DNA of 29,170 nucleotides from Guillardia theta CCMP2712 (taxonomy: Eukaryota; Cryptophyceae; Pyrenomonadales; Geminigeraceae): assembly GCF_000315625.1 (NCBI RefSeq), contig NW_005434387.1, positions 1 to 29,170 of the forward strand, written 5' to 3'. A program made the translations under genes and the position numbers. The notes below the pieces were generated by a model, which was not told the DNA's origin, made no database searches, and saw only the letters and a list, made by a program, of their open reading frames with translations. Positions 19,595 to 29,096 of this stretch are shown here, in pieces (the first letter of the stretch is position 1; every line of letters starts with the position of its first letter).

Positions 19595-21745
19595 TCATGA
19601 CATTTGAAGAAGAATATTCTTGTGTGAACATCTACAATATTTACGACGATAGGAAAGGAACCTTGAGCAGAAACCCTTACGACGACGGCGAGGAAACGAC
19701 GGGGGAGGAGAGGAGGGCAACGAACTTGTTCGGAGAGTTGGTGAAACCCTCTTCCTCATACAACTTGATCTTGTCATTCCCTCCGTTCCTCCACTTCTGC
19801 CTCCCCCGCCGAGCATGTCCCTCCCATCCTTCCTCTCCGTCGAGCGCGACTGCTCGAACCAGGCGCCGAGGAGGAGGAGGAGGACGATAGGTGCAAGCAA
19901 CGAGCCCATGAAGCTGAGAGACCAGCGCAGGTCTGCCACGTCACGGATGGAACCGACGAGGATGGGGCCGGAAAAACTTCCTAGCTGAGCGAACATGTAC
20001 TTGACTGCAAACAAGGAGAGTGAGTTGAAGAGCATCGAACAAGAAGAGTCAGGAAGAGAACAAGGAGGGAGGAGGGCTGGAGGAGGGCGAAAGGGATAGG
20101 GACAGAGGAAGAGGAATTGGCGGAGGAGAAGAAGGAGGAGGATGTAAAGGAGAATGAGGAAGTGAGGGAGGATGTGAAGGAGGTGTGAAGGAGGAGATGA
20201 AGGAGATGAAGGAGATGAAGGAGGAGGAGGAGGACCAGGAGGAGGAGGAGGAGGAGGAGGAGGAGGAGGAGGAGGACCAGGAGAAGGAGGAGCTTCACCT
20301 GCTATGGCCTGGTCACGGTATTCGCTGGGGATGCCCGAGAAGAGCGCGACGCCGCTGAGAGGAGACTCGGAGAAGTTGTAGATCAGGAGCCCTCCTGACA
20401 GACAGGCGATGGCGACTAGCTGGCTCGGTGACCAGAGGGAGGAGAGGAGGAGGGGCATGGCGAGGACGCATACAGTAGCTGAGAACATGCTCGAGATGTA
20501 GGCTCGCCTCTCGTCGCTCTCCTCGCTATGATAAGCCTCCTGCTGCTGACTCGCGCACAGCCGATCGAGCAGCTTCCCGCCCATGATGACGCCGACGACC
20601 CCGTTGAAGAGGAACATGACTGTACAGAGCTTCCCGCTGTCGCTCTGCCGCATCCCAAGGTGAGACATGAGGAACGAGGGCGTCCAGAACAGGAAGGACT
20701 CAAGCGCCATGCGGTGGAGGCCGGAGACAACCGTGAAGCAGGGGAAGGAGGGATGCTTGCATACGTTGACGGCGACGTTGGCCGAGCTTAGCCGCGAGAT
20801 CTCCCGCTCCTTCTGCGGTCTGTGGATGAATCTTGACTCGTTGTAGAGCCCAAAGACGACGGCAGGCATGGCCAGCAGGCCGATGGCGCTGAAGGCGAAC
20901 GAAGCCTGTTGCCAGTCCTTCATCTCCCCAGCGATGAGGTTGCCGAGGGAGAAGCCGATGATGGAGCTTGTGAGGTAGATGGCTGTGAAGGTGGACGAGC
21001 TTCCGGCCGGAGCAGCGTCGTCCACCAGCCCCGGCCCGAGCGTGTAGAGCGCGGAGAACCCAAGACCGTTGATGAACCTCAAGAAGAGCAGCAGTGAGTA
21101 ACTAGGAGCTATCAGAGTGAAAACTTTCCCCATCTGGGCAACTGCGAACAATGAATACAGGAGGAACACAACTCGGACCTTTCTCGTCGTTGTCTTGCAG
21201 GCAAACTGCGCAATGAAAGGTGAGATCAGCGCATTGATACTTCCTATCGACCCCACGAGCCCTTGAACGGCGCCGGGCGCTTTGCCGAAATGCTGTTCGA
21301 CATGTTGCATCAGTTGACTCATGAAACTCCAACTCGTGAAGAAGAGGCAGAAGCTCCAGGAGAGCACGAACAGCTGAAGGTAAGGACTTATCCTTTGCTT
21401 GTCCCTGGGCTCGCCTGCTCTCACCAGGCTTTCAGGGTCGACCGATGGCTCCTTATCGGCGCGGTGGTCGAAGAGGACGACGGGCGAGGGCTTGGGGAAG
21501 AGCTGAACGTTCATCTCCTGGAACGGTGAGGGAGGGATAGCATCAAGGCCGTCCTCGCAAAAGTCGAGGTTAACATAGTGAGAGGCTCTACCTCCCAGCA
21601 GGTCTAACACTGGAGGAGGAGCCTGTGGGTACAGCGGGTGGGGACTTGACTTGGGCTGGTCCCTTGTTTCCTCTGCATGCCTTTCAGAGCTCACGCGGTG
21701 GTTCTGTTGTACTGCCTCAGCAGCTATCAGGCCTCCCTGGTCCAT
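19595..21745 (-). CDS. Major facilitator superfamily transporter
   Basis: A membrane carrier with about 12 hydrophobic segments; substrate unknown. ATG at 21745. Residues 1-125 are a hydrophilic cytosolic tail. Membrane helices start at YLQLFVLSWSFCLFF, with GSIGSINALISPFIAQF, VRVVFLLYSLFAV and SLLLFLRFINGLGFSALY in the first half. The second half has FLFNGVVGVIMGGKLLDRL, where GGKLLDRL is a motif-A-like loop, typical of the family. A clean GT-AG intron, 20005-20298 (donor GTGAAG, acceptor TTTGCAG), is 294 bases long and has no stop in frame. Reading through it would insert about 98 Pro/Ser/Leu-rich residues in the middle of the carrier; splicing gives 618 residues. A further 51-base in-frame candidate intron precedes the first helix. 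The tail after the last helix is long and basic. Confidence 0.85.
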   Translation of the reverse strand: MDQGGLIAAEAVQQNHRVSSERHAEETRDQPKSSPHPLYPQAPPPVLDLLGGRASHYVNLDFCEDGLDAIPPSPFQEMNVQLFPKPSPVVLFDHRADKEPSVDPESLVRAGEPRDKQRISPYLQLFVLSWSFCLFFTSWSFMSQLMQHVEQHFGKAPGAVQGLVGSIGSINALISPFIAQFACKTTTRKVRVVFLLYSLFAVAQMGKVFTLIAPSYSLLLFLRFINGLGFSALYTLGPGLVDDAAPAGSSSTFTAIYLTSSIIGFSLGNLIAGEMKDWQQASFAFSAIGLLAMPAVVFGLYNESRFIHRPQKEREISRLSSANVAVNVCKHPSFPCFTVVSGLHRMALESFLFWTPSFLMSHLGMRQSDSGKLCTVMFLFNGVVGVIMGGKLLDRLCASQQQEAYHSEESDERRAYISSMFSATVCVLAMPLLLSSLWSPSQLVAIACLSGGLLIYNFSESPLSGVALFSGIPSEYRDQAIAGEAPPSPGPPPPPPPPPPPPPGPPPPPSSPSSPSSPPSHLLHILPHFLILLYILLLLLLRQFLFLCPYPFRPPPALLPPCSLPDSSCSMLFNSLSLFAVKYMFAQLGSFSGPILVGSIRDVADLRWSLSFMGSLLAPIVLLLLLGAWFEQSRSTERKDGRDMLGGGGRSGGTEGMTRSSCMRKRVSPTLRTSSLPSSPPPSFPRRRRKGFCSRFLSYRRKYCRCSHKNILLQMS
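20130..20298. repeat. GGA/GAAGGA purine repeat inside the transporter intron
   Basis: GAGGAGGAG and GATGAAGGA tandem triplets and hexamers on the + strand, so a CTCCTC tract in the transcript. It explains why the intron has no stop codon in the coding frame. Confidence 0.85.
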
Positions 21746-22935
21746 GGCTCGTTTTGTCTTGTTATATGGGAAAAAGTCTTGGAAACAGAAATCCTCCTTC
21801 AGTCAGTTCGGTTTGTTCGCTTGCAAGGTGTAGGATAGATTCCGTTGATCTTGTTTTCCGAGGTTGTATTAAAAATACGTGCTAACACTCAGAGAGTGGG
21901 AATATGGCAGTGCAGCTCGATGTAGTTCAAACAAGTAGCAGAGAAAGCAGGAGGTCGATGGAGGGTGAAGAAGGATGGATAGAGCGGGGACGAAGAAGTG
22001 AAGCAACGGGATAGAAGCAGAGCCGAGAGACTAGGGAGGACAAGGTACAGGTCCAGGATGAGACGGAGGAAGGGAGGGAGGGAGGGAGGGAGGGAGGGAG
22101 GGAGGGAGGGAGGGGGAGGGAGCACGACTGGAGGAAGTTGGGGAAGGAAACAGGTCGAGAATGAGTGGAAGGATCTTTTTATTGGGTGCAGAATGGGGGC
22201 CGATCACGGGGGTGGGGGTAGTACTTAAAAGATAGAGTGGAGGGTGGTCAACTCCGGGGGGTGTTGGAATAAGGGGGTGGTCCTGGATGCTGAGGACGCA
22301 AGAGGGAAGGGTGGGGGTAAATGTGCTGCAAAGATGGGGTGATGAAAAGAATTCTTTGGGCATGGTGGGGTATCAAGATTCGGGGGATGGAAAAACTCTC
22401 CAAGGGGGTGGGTGGTACCACATAAACACGTTTGTGTTGGTGGGGTGGTGCTATGTCCACATTGTGGTTAATGGACCAGGGGTGATAGTATATAATCCAG
22501 GGGTGGGGGTACAGAATTTGACAGTGGCTTGTGTTGCCGAGTGGGGTGAAATACGGTTGAAGGTAGGGGTACAATCTGTAGAATACTGGTGAGGGTGGTG
22601 GAATTGCCGTGTCTTGAGGGTGGGGTGGACAGGAGCACTTTTCTAGCAGAGAAGGAAAAGAAACTCGGAGAAAAGAACTCCATCTCGGGGGGTAGGGTGG
22701 CTGACCCTACCCTTCTGTAAACCTAACATCGATGTCTGAGATGAGGTAGGGTGTCGTACCCCACTATACCCAATCCAGCAGGCGCTTCCAGTTCCAACAC
22801 GCCGTCACCCACCCACCCCCCTTCTGTTTTTTAATTGAGTACTACTGTACCCCTACATTAAATAACGATATCCACCGGTGTAGATCATGGCAGAACCCCT
22901 GAGTACACCATGGAATTCCATCACCACCGGTAGTC
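21746..22935. other. Intergenic G-rich region without a recognisable gene
   Basis: It contains a GGGA tetranucleotide array at about 22073-22115. From 22200 there are many scattered copies of GGGTGGGG, often followed by TA or TAC, switching to the complementary CCCCAC/TACCCC orientation after about 22750. Many runs of four or more G could form quadruplexes. Open frames here are biased by composition. Confidence 0.6.
22073..22115. repeat. (GGGA)n tetranucleotide repeat
   Basis: About 10 tandem GGGA copies upstream of the transporter gene. Confidence 0.95.
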
Positions 22936-23204
22936 TCAATTCTTTTTTCCCCACACTTCATACGCCCTTCCCCCACCTTTAACAAACCCGCTCCCCCGAG
23001 CTAAACCCCCCCCACCCCCACCCCATCCATGACAAGGGTGAATCGCTGACCCCACCGGTCCAGGAACTTTGAAAAAGGTCGCTGATCCGACTCTGTTGAC
23101 GACCCCCCCTTCTCCCCACATCTCCAGCTTTCCGAGTGGCCCTTTTGATAGTCGTATCCCTACAGATTCCCCCGAACTAACACCTGAAACTAAACGGATT
23201 GAGT

Positions 23205-23335
23205 TGGTGCCGGCCGTGACGGTCACTGAGCGGCCCGGCGCCGGGGCCGGGCCAGTGACTCTCAGTGACCGTACCGTCGGGCCCGACTCCCGCCCCCGGC
23301 CGCCGGGGGCCGGATGCCGCCGTCGGAGTGACCGA
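23205..23335. repeat. GC island with GTGAC/GTCAC motifs
   Basis: A dense CCGG/GGCC block with GTGACGGTCACTGAG, CAGTGAC and CAGTGACCG around or inside it. It belongs to the same class as the islands near 4140, 14255 and 25460. Confidence 0.6.
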
Positions 23336-23540
23336 CTCTGTTTGCCGCAAAGACTCTTCCTGAATGGTGACATCCATCTGCTGTCACATATTTTTGGCAT
23401 CATGTAAGTGGATAGGAGGAACTACAGAGCTTGCTCCGAAGCCTTGTGAACTTGAAGGAGGATCATCCGAGGTCCCTGCGGAGGCTGCCAGTGGACTCGA
23501 ACTTGGAATGCCGGGCGGCCACGTAATGAAGTTGATGCAC

Positions 23541-23788
23541 TGCCGCAACAAGATGTTGAAAATTTACAGATGGGTGAGGAGGACGAGGAGTGTAAGGAGG
23601 AAGTTTCGAAAGTTGAAAGAGACTGTTTTGTTCGACGAGGCCGTGAAAGAGAAAACATTCTAGGTGCTGAAACCAAGGACATGCAGGATCAAAAGTTTGG
23701 TCAGGGGGCCCACAGAGGTGGCTCGACTTTCCATGTCTGCAATGAAAACAAAGTTACAGGGAATGCTCCGACAAGGCACCTCCACTGA
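23541..23788 (+). CDS. Possible hypothetical exon
   Basis: The frame running through NLQMGEEDEECKEEVSKVE and on to a TGA at 23786 has a composition that looks coding, but there is no recognisable domain, no partner exon and no clear start. It could be chance. From 23790 to 24055 I see nothing. Confidence 0.25.
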
Positions 23789-24055
23789 TCACACATGAAG
23801 GTGTGGTGTAGTGAGTTTACTAGCGATGCTCGATCAGCGTGGCATACAACATGAGGGGCAGACCCATCTAGCTGAAGAGGCAGATCCTATATGCTTCAAG
23901 CGCGCAGTCCTTTGAGAGTCCTTCGCCTGACTTTGTTGACGCTCCACGCTAAGCCTAGCCTTGAGTGCTGTCCCTTACCTGAGGCAGGTCCAATGTGAGT
24001 TGATCTCGCTGTTGTAGGGCTCTGATAAGAGGCTTTTCAACACCTTGACTCAAGG

Positions 24056-24856
24056 TTATTTCATTATGCCGTTTCCTGTCTGTACTACTGTCGCTTCCAG
24101 TGGCGTTTGCATCATTTGTTTGACCACAGGTTTCAGGCAGTTTTGAAGCTCCTTATTCGTGGCAAGTTCATTCTTTAAGACTGCCTTGAAGGCTTGACTG
24201 CTGAGAATGCCTTGAAAGAACGTAAGGCTATCGTATTTCGAGGTTTTACACTTCTTCTGCTTTCGCCCCTCGTCCGCTTCCTGTCCAGAGGCATCCTCAC
24301 TCTGGAGCTGAAATAGATCAGCAAAATGTCCCCATTTCACTCGACAATTGGCCTTGTGTGATCCAAAGTGCCGATCTACCTTCTTCGTGACCACATCTAG
24401 AAGGTCCTCATCAGTGTCACCCTGGATCTTCTTCAGAATCGCTGTTTTCACTTTTGGATCTTTGATAGAATCGTAACAAGCCGGAATTGGTTCATCGGGG
24501 TCAGGGGAAATAATCCCTTCGCGTTTGGCTTCATCCAAATGATGACTAAAACCTCTCTGCTCCTCAGACTCTTGTAAGATTCGAAGCAACAACTCAGGAG
24601 ATCTACCTGCATCCCAGGTGTCACAAAGATTTGAATTTTACAAATGATCTCTTTACAAACCTATGGCCTTCAGGCAAGCATTGACATTAGGTTGTCCCTG
24701 CCATTTTCCTTGTTTATAGAGTAAGCCAGCTTGTCTTGCCAGAGACTCCCAGGTGAGCAATTCATCGTCTTCCAGGGTGATGGTTTGTTTTCGACGTCTG
24801 GCCGAACTTGCTTGCAATGGTGGGGATGTCTGATCTGATGTCTTTGGTTCCAACAT
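24056..24856 (-). CDS. Two-exon protein of unknown function, 248 residues
   Basis: ATG at 24856 has an in-frame TGA just upstream. Exon 1 (24661-24856) ends in ATAG|GTTTGT and exon 2 (24056-24606) starts after GGATGCAG. The 54-base intron restores one frame of 249 codons. The N-terminus has a basic SARRRKQ patch, then DDELLTWESLARQAGLLYKQ and KWQGQPNVNACLKAIG across the splice. The rest is charged and helical, with a KKCKTSK patch that could be a nuclear signal. I do not recognise the family. It is flanked by G-rich and GC-rich blocks, which would suit a lineage-specific or mobile-element-derived gene, but no terminal repeats or transposase motif are visible. Confidence 0.6.
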
Positions 24857-24939
24857 GCTAATAGTTGATCAAATGTCTGTGTTCGAAACTTATCAGCAGA
24901 TTTCAAGTTCTCAACCTGTGCAACCTGTGGCAACTTGCC

Positions 24940-25900
24940 TGTCCCGGGGAAAAATTTGAATTCAAATCCCTCGGGGGACCACCCTGCCCCCTATTTGTCA
25001 CAGCACTAATGGAGAACGACCCGGTGGTATAATATCCGAGGCTGTGCCAAAATACTAAGCTACTACTACTACTACTACTGCTACGGGAGGCTGAATACTG
25101 TACTGCTACTACTAAGCTACTACTACTGCTACCGTACTGCTACTGCGGCTACTACTACTACTAAGCTACTACTACCTGACTCAGTACTACGAGTCCGAGT
25201 CACTCAGTAGTACTACAGTGACTCAGCCTCACTACCGTAGGCACCCTTTCGGCGGCGTTGATAATCCTGATGGTTCGTAGCTTTTACTCAAAGTTAAGTG
25301 AAAAATCAGTACGAGGACAATCAGGAGAGTCGAGGAGGCTTGACCCTGACACTGTCGCACAGGCCAAACGGCGAGAAGAGAAAAGACAGCGAGAACCAGT
25401 GTGAAATTCCGAAAATACTGAGGCGAGGCCACCTTCATTGGGCCGACTACACTGTACCGTGTTTCGGGCCGCCGGCTGCGGCCGCGGCCCATGCGGCCCA
25501 CGGACCGTGGCCCGGCCCGGGCCGCTGCCGGGCGGCCGCCCGGAGTCGGACGGTCCCCGGCGGAGCCCGCGGGCCCCGCCGTCTGATGCCGTCGCACTCC
25601 TGGCAGAGTGTGAAAGCTGACTACTGTCGGAGCGGCCCTCCGGGCGCCGAGCCTGGGGCCTCCCGGAGTCCGGGCATCCGAAGTTCGCCCGGGCCATGGC
25701 ACCGCCGGCCGGTGGCCCGGCCGGGCCGGCGAGTGACTATAATAATCAGTCACTGCCACTGAGAATTTTGGGTATAAGAACTTGGGGGGTCCAACTGACG
25801 GAGGGTAGGGAGAGTACGTATGTGTACCGTTGACTTGGGTCCTAAGGGGTAGGGGTATACATGAAGGGGGTGGGGGTGGGTTTATAACACAACGGCGTTC
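24940..25900. other. Intergenic: CTA repeats, TGACTCA cluster, GC island, G-rich tract
   Basis: Three sub-blocks follow each other. At 25060-25180 there are (CTA)n triplets. At 25180-25235 several TGACTCA or GAGTCAC sites alternate with AGTACTA. At 25460-25740 there is the longest GC island of the window. It ends in GAGTGACTATAATAATCAGTCACTG, an inverted GTGACT/AGTCAC pair. At 25780-25885 there are GGGTAGGG and GGGGTGGGGGTGGG motifs. No gene is supported. Confidence 0.6.
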
Positions 25901-27182
25901 ATGGCATGGTGGGAGGCAGTCGGCATGCTGGTCGGGCTGAAGTTGAGGAAGATGCAGAGGGAGTTGAGGAAGGCGAAGATGAGGATAGAAGAACTAGAAC
26001 AGTGCCCTGCCCTCCCTTCTCCTCCTCCCCCTTCTCCTTTCCCGTCCTTCTCCACAGCTCTGCACCTGTCCTGCCAATCTTCGAGGCTAGAGTTCATGAG
26101 TGCTAAGGAGGACTCCAACCCGGCCATGCAGATTCTCTCTCCTCCCTCATGTCTTCTAGGAGAAAGTCTCACTCTGTCTCTCTTGCCTTGCGATGATCAC
26201 AGCTGCAAGATGTCAGATAGCTTCGTCAGCGCTAAGAAAGGAGGGCAGGTTGAAGAGAAGTTGAAACTACACATCATTCTTGAACCGATCATCAGACATA
26301 TCGAGAGCCATGTGGAAAACATGGTTTCGTTATGCACCAAAGCGAAACATGCCTACCAAGAGCAGCTCCAACTCATCCAACAGCAATCAGCCCATCTTGA
26401 AAGAACCTGCACCCAACTCAGTGTCGAGCGCGATCGAGCGATCAGCGAGAGGAATGCTCTGGAGGCTGAGATGATGGAGCAGAGCAAGCTCATCCACGAG
26501 CTCGAGCTGCTAAGTTGCGACGCCATTCCAGAGCTTCGTGCCGCTCAGCTGAAGCTCGAGGAGCAGCTGGCGGAAAAGGAGTATATGTTGGAGGCGTTGA
26601 GGAGAGCAGAGGGAGAAAGGATCCAGTCGACGTTTCCTAGCACACCGACTGCCGACAGCTCAAAGTTCAGGGAGGAAGCGATGATGCACGGGCTGAAGAT
26701 GGTGGAGGAAGAGAGTGAGTGACATGTTCGAGTTGCGATTCGCCATGACATGACCGTGGGCAGGGCGGCGGAACTCTGTGGAAAGAAACACGTACCTTAG
26801 GAAGATTCGCTTCCTCGAAAGCGAGCTCCAGGAGGCTGAAGGGCAGCTGGACATCAAGGTGAAGCGAGCCCGACGTCTAGAGCGTCCCTGTGTCTCACAC
26901 TTGGCTTGCCTGCAGGTCAAGGAGTGCGACGAGTGGAGGGAGGCAGCGGAAGAGTTGTCAAGGGAGGTGACGAGGGAGCAGAGCTGCAAGGAGCAGCTGA
27001 GCGAGGAGATGCTTGAGCTCAAGCAGGACCGTGACCTCCTGGTTATCCGTGAAGAAGCTCAGAGTGAGATGGTACAGGACCTGCTGAGGATGTTGAGAGC
27101 AGTTGCGCCTCCTCCTCCGGTAGCAAGGAGACGCTCGCGCATTCCCTGGTGGCCTACGAAGTCGCGCAGCTGCGTTGGGTGA
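25901..27182 (+). CDS. Coiled-coil protein, 3 or more exons
   Basis: ATG at 25901 opens a frame to 26714. A 49-base intron (26715-26763) and a 57-base intron (26859-26915) lead to exons 26764-26858 and from 26916, all in phase. The protein is dominated by heptad-like helices: MQRELRKAKMRIEELEQ near the start, then from about residue 125 on NMVSLCTKAKHAYQEQLQLI, ERDRAISERNALEAEMME, LKLEEQLAEKEYMLEALRRA, FLESELQEAEGQLDIKVK and EEMLELKQDRDLLVIREEA. A Pro-rich, poorly conserved stretch at about residues 35-50 may be an unrecognised intron. The 3' end is uncertain: after 27100 the frame giving ETLAHSLVAYEVAQLR looks more coding than the one that stops at 27182. No enzymatic domain is seen; a cytoskeletal or centrosomal structural role is only a guess. 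Confidence 0.65.
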
Positions 27183-27276
27183 TTTTGTTTGGTGTTGATG
27201 TGCGATGTTTGTGTACAGTACAAGGAAGTTAAGCTCACGTGCTTCGGTTTCAACTGCACATGTTTTCACACACAAA

Positions 27277-27316
27277 CTCTCTCTCTCTCTCTCTCTCTCT
27301 CCCCCCCCCCCCCCCT
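27277..27316. repeat. (CT)n dinucleotide followed by a C run
   Basis: About 12 CT repeats and then about 14 C, between the convergent coiled-coil and SAM genes. ATC triplets follow at about 27378-27432. Confidence 0.95.
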
Positions 27317-27426
27317 CGCCCCTCCTCAAACCTGTCTCCGTCTCCGTCTCTGTTTCTGTCTTTTCTTCCTCATCTCCTTCTTATTCATCATCTCCATCAT
27401 CATCTCAATCTCCATCATCATCGTCA

Positions 27427-28541
27427 TCATCGCCTTGAGCTCGCCATGCCGGATCTGCCAGTGTCTCTCCCTGACCCCTTCCCGCCTGTCCACATCGTCA
27501 CGAATCCATCGCATCCCACAGCAACAAGTGGAAGTACTTTGAGGCTGCAGGGTCGTCTGCGCGTTGGAAGGATGCATGATCTGCCTCACAGCGTTCTTGA
27601 ACCGCGCCTCCTCCGCGAACTTGAGGGCCAGCCTCTCCAGGAAGTCAGCGTTCTCAATCTGCGGGGACGGACGGTCAGTGGGAGCCGGCATGTTCAGGGA
27701 GTTGCTACAAGGTCAGGCAGCTCTTTCAGATCTGCTACCCCGAGGTCGTTGACCAGCCTGTCATGATATTGACTGCGAGCAGATTTCAGCAAGGTCAGTT
27801 GGAGCCGAGCAAGGGAGGGCATGTTGCATCAAGGTACCTCAAATGGATCTTTTCCAGGAAGGTAATCAGCGCTGCTATCTTGTTCTCCGCCTCCTCGTCT
27901 CTTGACACTCCATCCATCTTCTTTCTCAGCTTCTTCACCATCAGTCCGTCTAGCCCAATGTGTTCCTCCATCTCGTCGTCCTCCATGGCGCGCAGAAGGT
28001 CCCCGTCAACCTCCTTGGATCGGATGTTGTTCAGAACCTTCTTCTTCTCGGTAACACATTCCTTGAAGAACACGATCGTGTCTTCTACCGTCCAGGAGCT
28101 CATCGGCTTCGTTCGGTATGCTGGCGGGGGTTTCTTGGACGCCAACCCTGTCGATGCTGTCTTGCTGAACATGTCGAGCCACAGGCCAAGTCTGTTCGAT
28201 GCAAAAGTCACGTTATCCTCCTCTTCGCTCCCGCCCTCCTCCCCTCCTTTAACTCTGATGCCTTTCCCTCCACGACTATCCTTTCCAGCCAATTTCTCGT
28301 CTCCAGTCCATAGGCTACGTCATGTGGCGCGAACTTCTGCATACAGCTCTCTTCCAACCAGCTTCACTGCTCGTCCCCGAAATGCTCTGCTTCCCCTTCT
28401 TCTGCTCTTGCTTTCCTTAAGCAGACTTGTTGGTTTAGATTCTCCTGCTTCTCTTCCTGAAGTTACCATTGTGCTGCTGTTGATCTTGCACACATCGCAG
28501 CACTGCTGCTCAACGTTACTCTCCTCTGGTTTGAAACTCAT
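27427..28541 (-). CDS. SAM-domain protein
   Basis: SAM domains are helical modules for protein-protein (sometimes RNA) binding. ATG at 28541. Exons: 28359-28541, 27838-28280, 27709-27772, and from 27658 down, probably through a last intron to a TGA at 27427. The first intron is inferred (78 bases) because the frame on either side is identical but holds one TGA. The N-terminal 100 residues are charged and low in predicted order. The SAM domain is in exon 2: SSWTVEDTIVFFKECV, then EVDGDLLRAMEDDEMEEHIG and LMVKKLRKKMDG, matching the family's W.vedv...IDG..Ll.L..d.l...lG pattern. After it come helical segments (YHDRLVNDLGVADLKELPD and ENADFLERLALKFAEEARF). It has no kinase or receptor domain. SAM is confident; exon 1 and the 3' end are less so. 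Confidence 0.75.
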
Positions 28542-29096
28542 GATAGCCCACCCTGCTACTGATGCTGCTTACTAACGCTTCTTCTTCTCCTGATCCTCTC
28601 CTGATCCTGATCCTCCCCTCCCTCCTCCTCCTCCTCCTCCTCCTCCTCCTCCTCCTCCTCCTCCTCCTCCTCCTCCGCTACTTTTCGTTGAAAGATGCTC
28701 CTGTCAAATTTTCGAGGCACCCGTCATATTGACAATAAAGGTTTATAATGAATAATTGTGCTCCATCTATAGTGAAAGTAAGGGATTTGTTAGTTAAAAG
28801 GCCTCTTAGTGAAGTTTCATAATAGGCTTTGTAGTCAATACAAGATGCACGCGTGGCTTATCACCCATAGCGACTACCCCTGACACGTACCCACCCCCTC
28901 ATCTGAGTACCCCACCCCCTTCAAATGTATCCTGCCAATCGTAATTCGTTTTGAGAGCGTCGTCACTAATAGACCCACTAACAGAAAGATCGAGTTTTTT
29001 GCTGCCCTCCAAAGCCTCCTATCGCCAATTCGGGAAAAATGGAAAGGGTGGGGTAGTATGGATACCCCCTACCCTCCTGCGAGACTGTGAGCCGCC
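28542..29096. other. Divergent intergenic region
   Basis: It lies between the SAM gene (-) and the gene starting at 29097 (+). It holds a (CTC)n array (28617-28678), an AT-richer stretch at 28735-28830, and more copies of the CCCACCCC/GGGGTGGGGTA motif at 28876-28920 and 29045-29075. Some of this may be shared promoter. Confidence 0.5.
28617..28678. repeat. (CTC)n trinucleotide array
   Basis: About 18 uninterrupted CTC triplets within 80 bases of the SAM gene start codon. Confidence 0.95.

Noticed and set aside
25232-25762. Overlapping Arg/Pro/Gly-rich frames on both strands
   Set aside because: They follow the GC island, where stops are rare by composition; there is no motif and no splice support.
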